In this document: positions 63,866-64,000 of the stretch, in pieces
Position numbering within the stretch: position 1 is the stretch's first letter
Layout: every line of letters starts with the position of its first letter
DNA from: Parahaliea mediterranea
GTDB taxonomy: Bacteria > Pseudomonadota > Gammaproteobacteria > Pseudomonadales > Halieaceae
Assembly: GCF_003402235.1 (NCBI RefSeq)
Contig: NZ_QEWO01000003.1
Span: 1-64,000 of the forward strand
Length of the DNA stretch: 64,000 nucleotides
Direction: 5' to 3'
Translations under genes and position numbers: made by a program
The notes under the pieces: generated by a model
What the model saw: only the letters and a program-made list of their open reading frames with translations
Database searches by the model: none
Told to the model about the DNA's origin: nothing

Positions 63866-64000
63866 TCAGAATTCTTCCCAGTCGCCCTGCGGGGCGCCAT
63901 CGCGCAGCGCCACAGCCTGGCCACCGCTGGCCGCCACGGCCAGGGGCCGGGCCTTGGGCATGGCCGGCTCCTGGTCGTTGGCCGCCTGGCGGTGCTCATC
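63866..64000 (-). CDS. C-terminal end of a chemoreceptor-like protein (cut by window edge)
   Basis: The last 44 codons of a gene entering from the right, ending in APQGDWEEF-stop. The final DWEEF fits the xWxxF pentapeptide that tethers CheR/CheB to high-abundance methyl-accepting chemotaxis proteins, preceded by a flexible Ala/Gly/Pro/Gln tail as usual. The coiled-coil signalling domain lies outside the window, so the identification rests on this tail and on adjacency to cheY. Confidence 0.65.
   Translation of the reverse strand, partial: DEHRQAANDQEPAMPKARPLAVAASGGQAVALRDGAPQGDWEEF

Overview
The window is about 64 kb of a high-G+C gammaproteobacterial chromosome. Two TonB-dependent receptors with periplasmic TonB boxes, a PPi-type phosphofructokinase, a DUF2959 lipoprotein and gene orders close to Pseudomonas (aminotransferase-sfsA / dksA-gluQ-cbrX-cbrA-cbrB-[sRNA]-pcnB-folK-panB-panC, and fMet tRNA-rimP-nusA-infB-rbfA-truB-rpsO-pnp) suggest a free-living, probably marine, Halieaceae/Cellvibrionales-like bacterium. 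This placement is inferred from gene content only.

Layout. 1-440: cut-off IS110-type transposase next to an elongator tRNA-Met. 500-5990: iron-type operon (TonB receptor, DUF3649, PepSY protein, DUF3325) with a Fur-like box, and a divergent LysR regulator. 6080-11950: DUF885 protein, Dps, a 55-aa acidic lipoprotein, a DUF2959 lipoprotein, a secreted amidohydrolase and a PHB-depolymerase-like esterase. 12100-16290: a second TonB receptor behind an array of PhoB half-sites, and an MscS channel. 16470-20170: argG, pyrC, rnt, a Lon-substrate-domain protein. 20170-24480: mpl, an RND/MMPL exporter and a YkgJ protein in one overlapping operon. 24660-29660: pfp, ppa, an M15 peptidase, a Rieske ferredoxin, sfsA, an aminotransferase. 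29850-41220: dksA, gluQ, the CbrX/CbrA/CbrB nutrient-sensing system, a CrcZ-like sRNA locus, pcnB, folK, a deoxynucleoside kinase, panB and panC. 41280-51630: small membrane and outer-membrane proteins, then the pnp-to-fMet-tRNA translation cluster on the minus strand. 51650-54450: hppD, a VOC protein and a fumarylacetoacetase under a promoter that overlaps a two-tier palindrome. 54490-55750: a secreted small protein and a HigB/HigA-type toxin-antitoxin pair. 55830-64000: a flagellar/chemotaxis cluster on the minus strand (MCP end, cheY, cheZ, flhB, flhA, flhF, an flhG-like gene, fliA).

Two spots stand out. First, where the MinD-type ATPase FlhG should lie between flhF and fliA there is a 154-aa protein. 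It keeps the FlhF-activating DQAxxLR motif but has no Walker A motif, and its partner FlhF carries an extra C-terminal region of about 320 residues. Second, the cbrB-pcnB gap holds a sigma-54 promoter, AAnAAnAA motifs and a strong terminator, as expected of a CrcZ-type Hfq/Crc-sequestering RNA outside Pseudomonas. Other regulatory signals readable from the DNA are a PhoB array upstream of a TonB receptor, an operator within the hppD promoter, an operator within the toxin-antitoxin promoter, and a canonical sigma-70 promoter for the fMet tRNA-rimP-nusA-infB operon.
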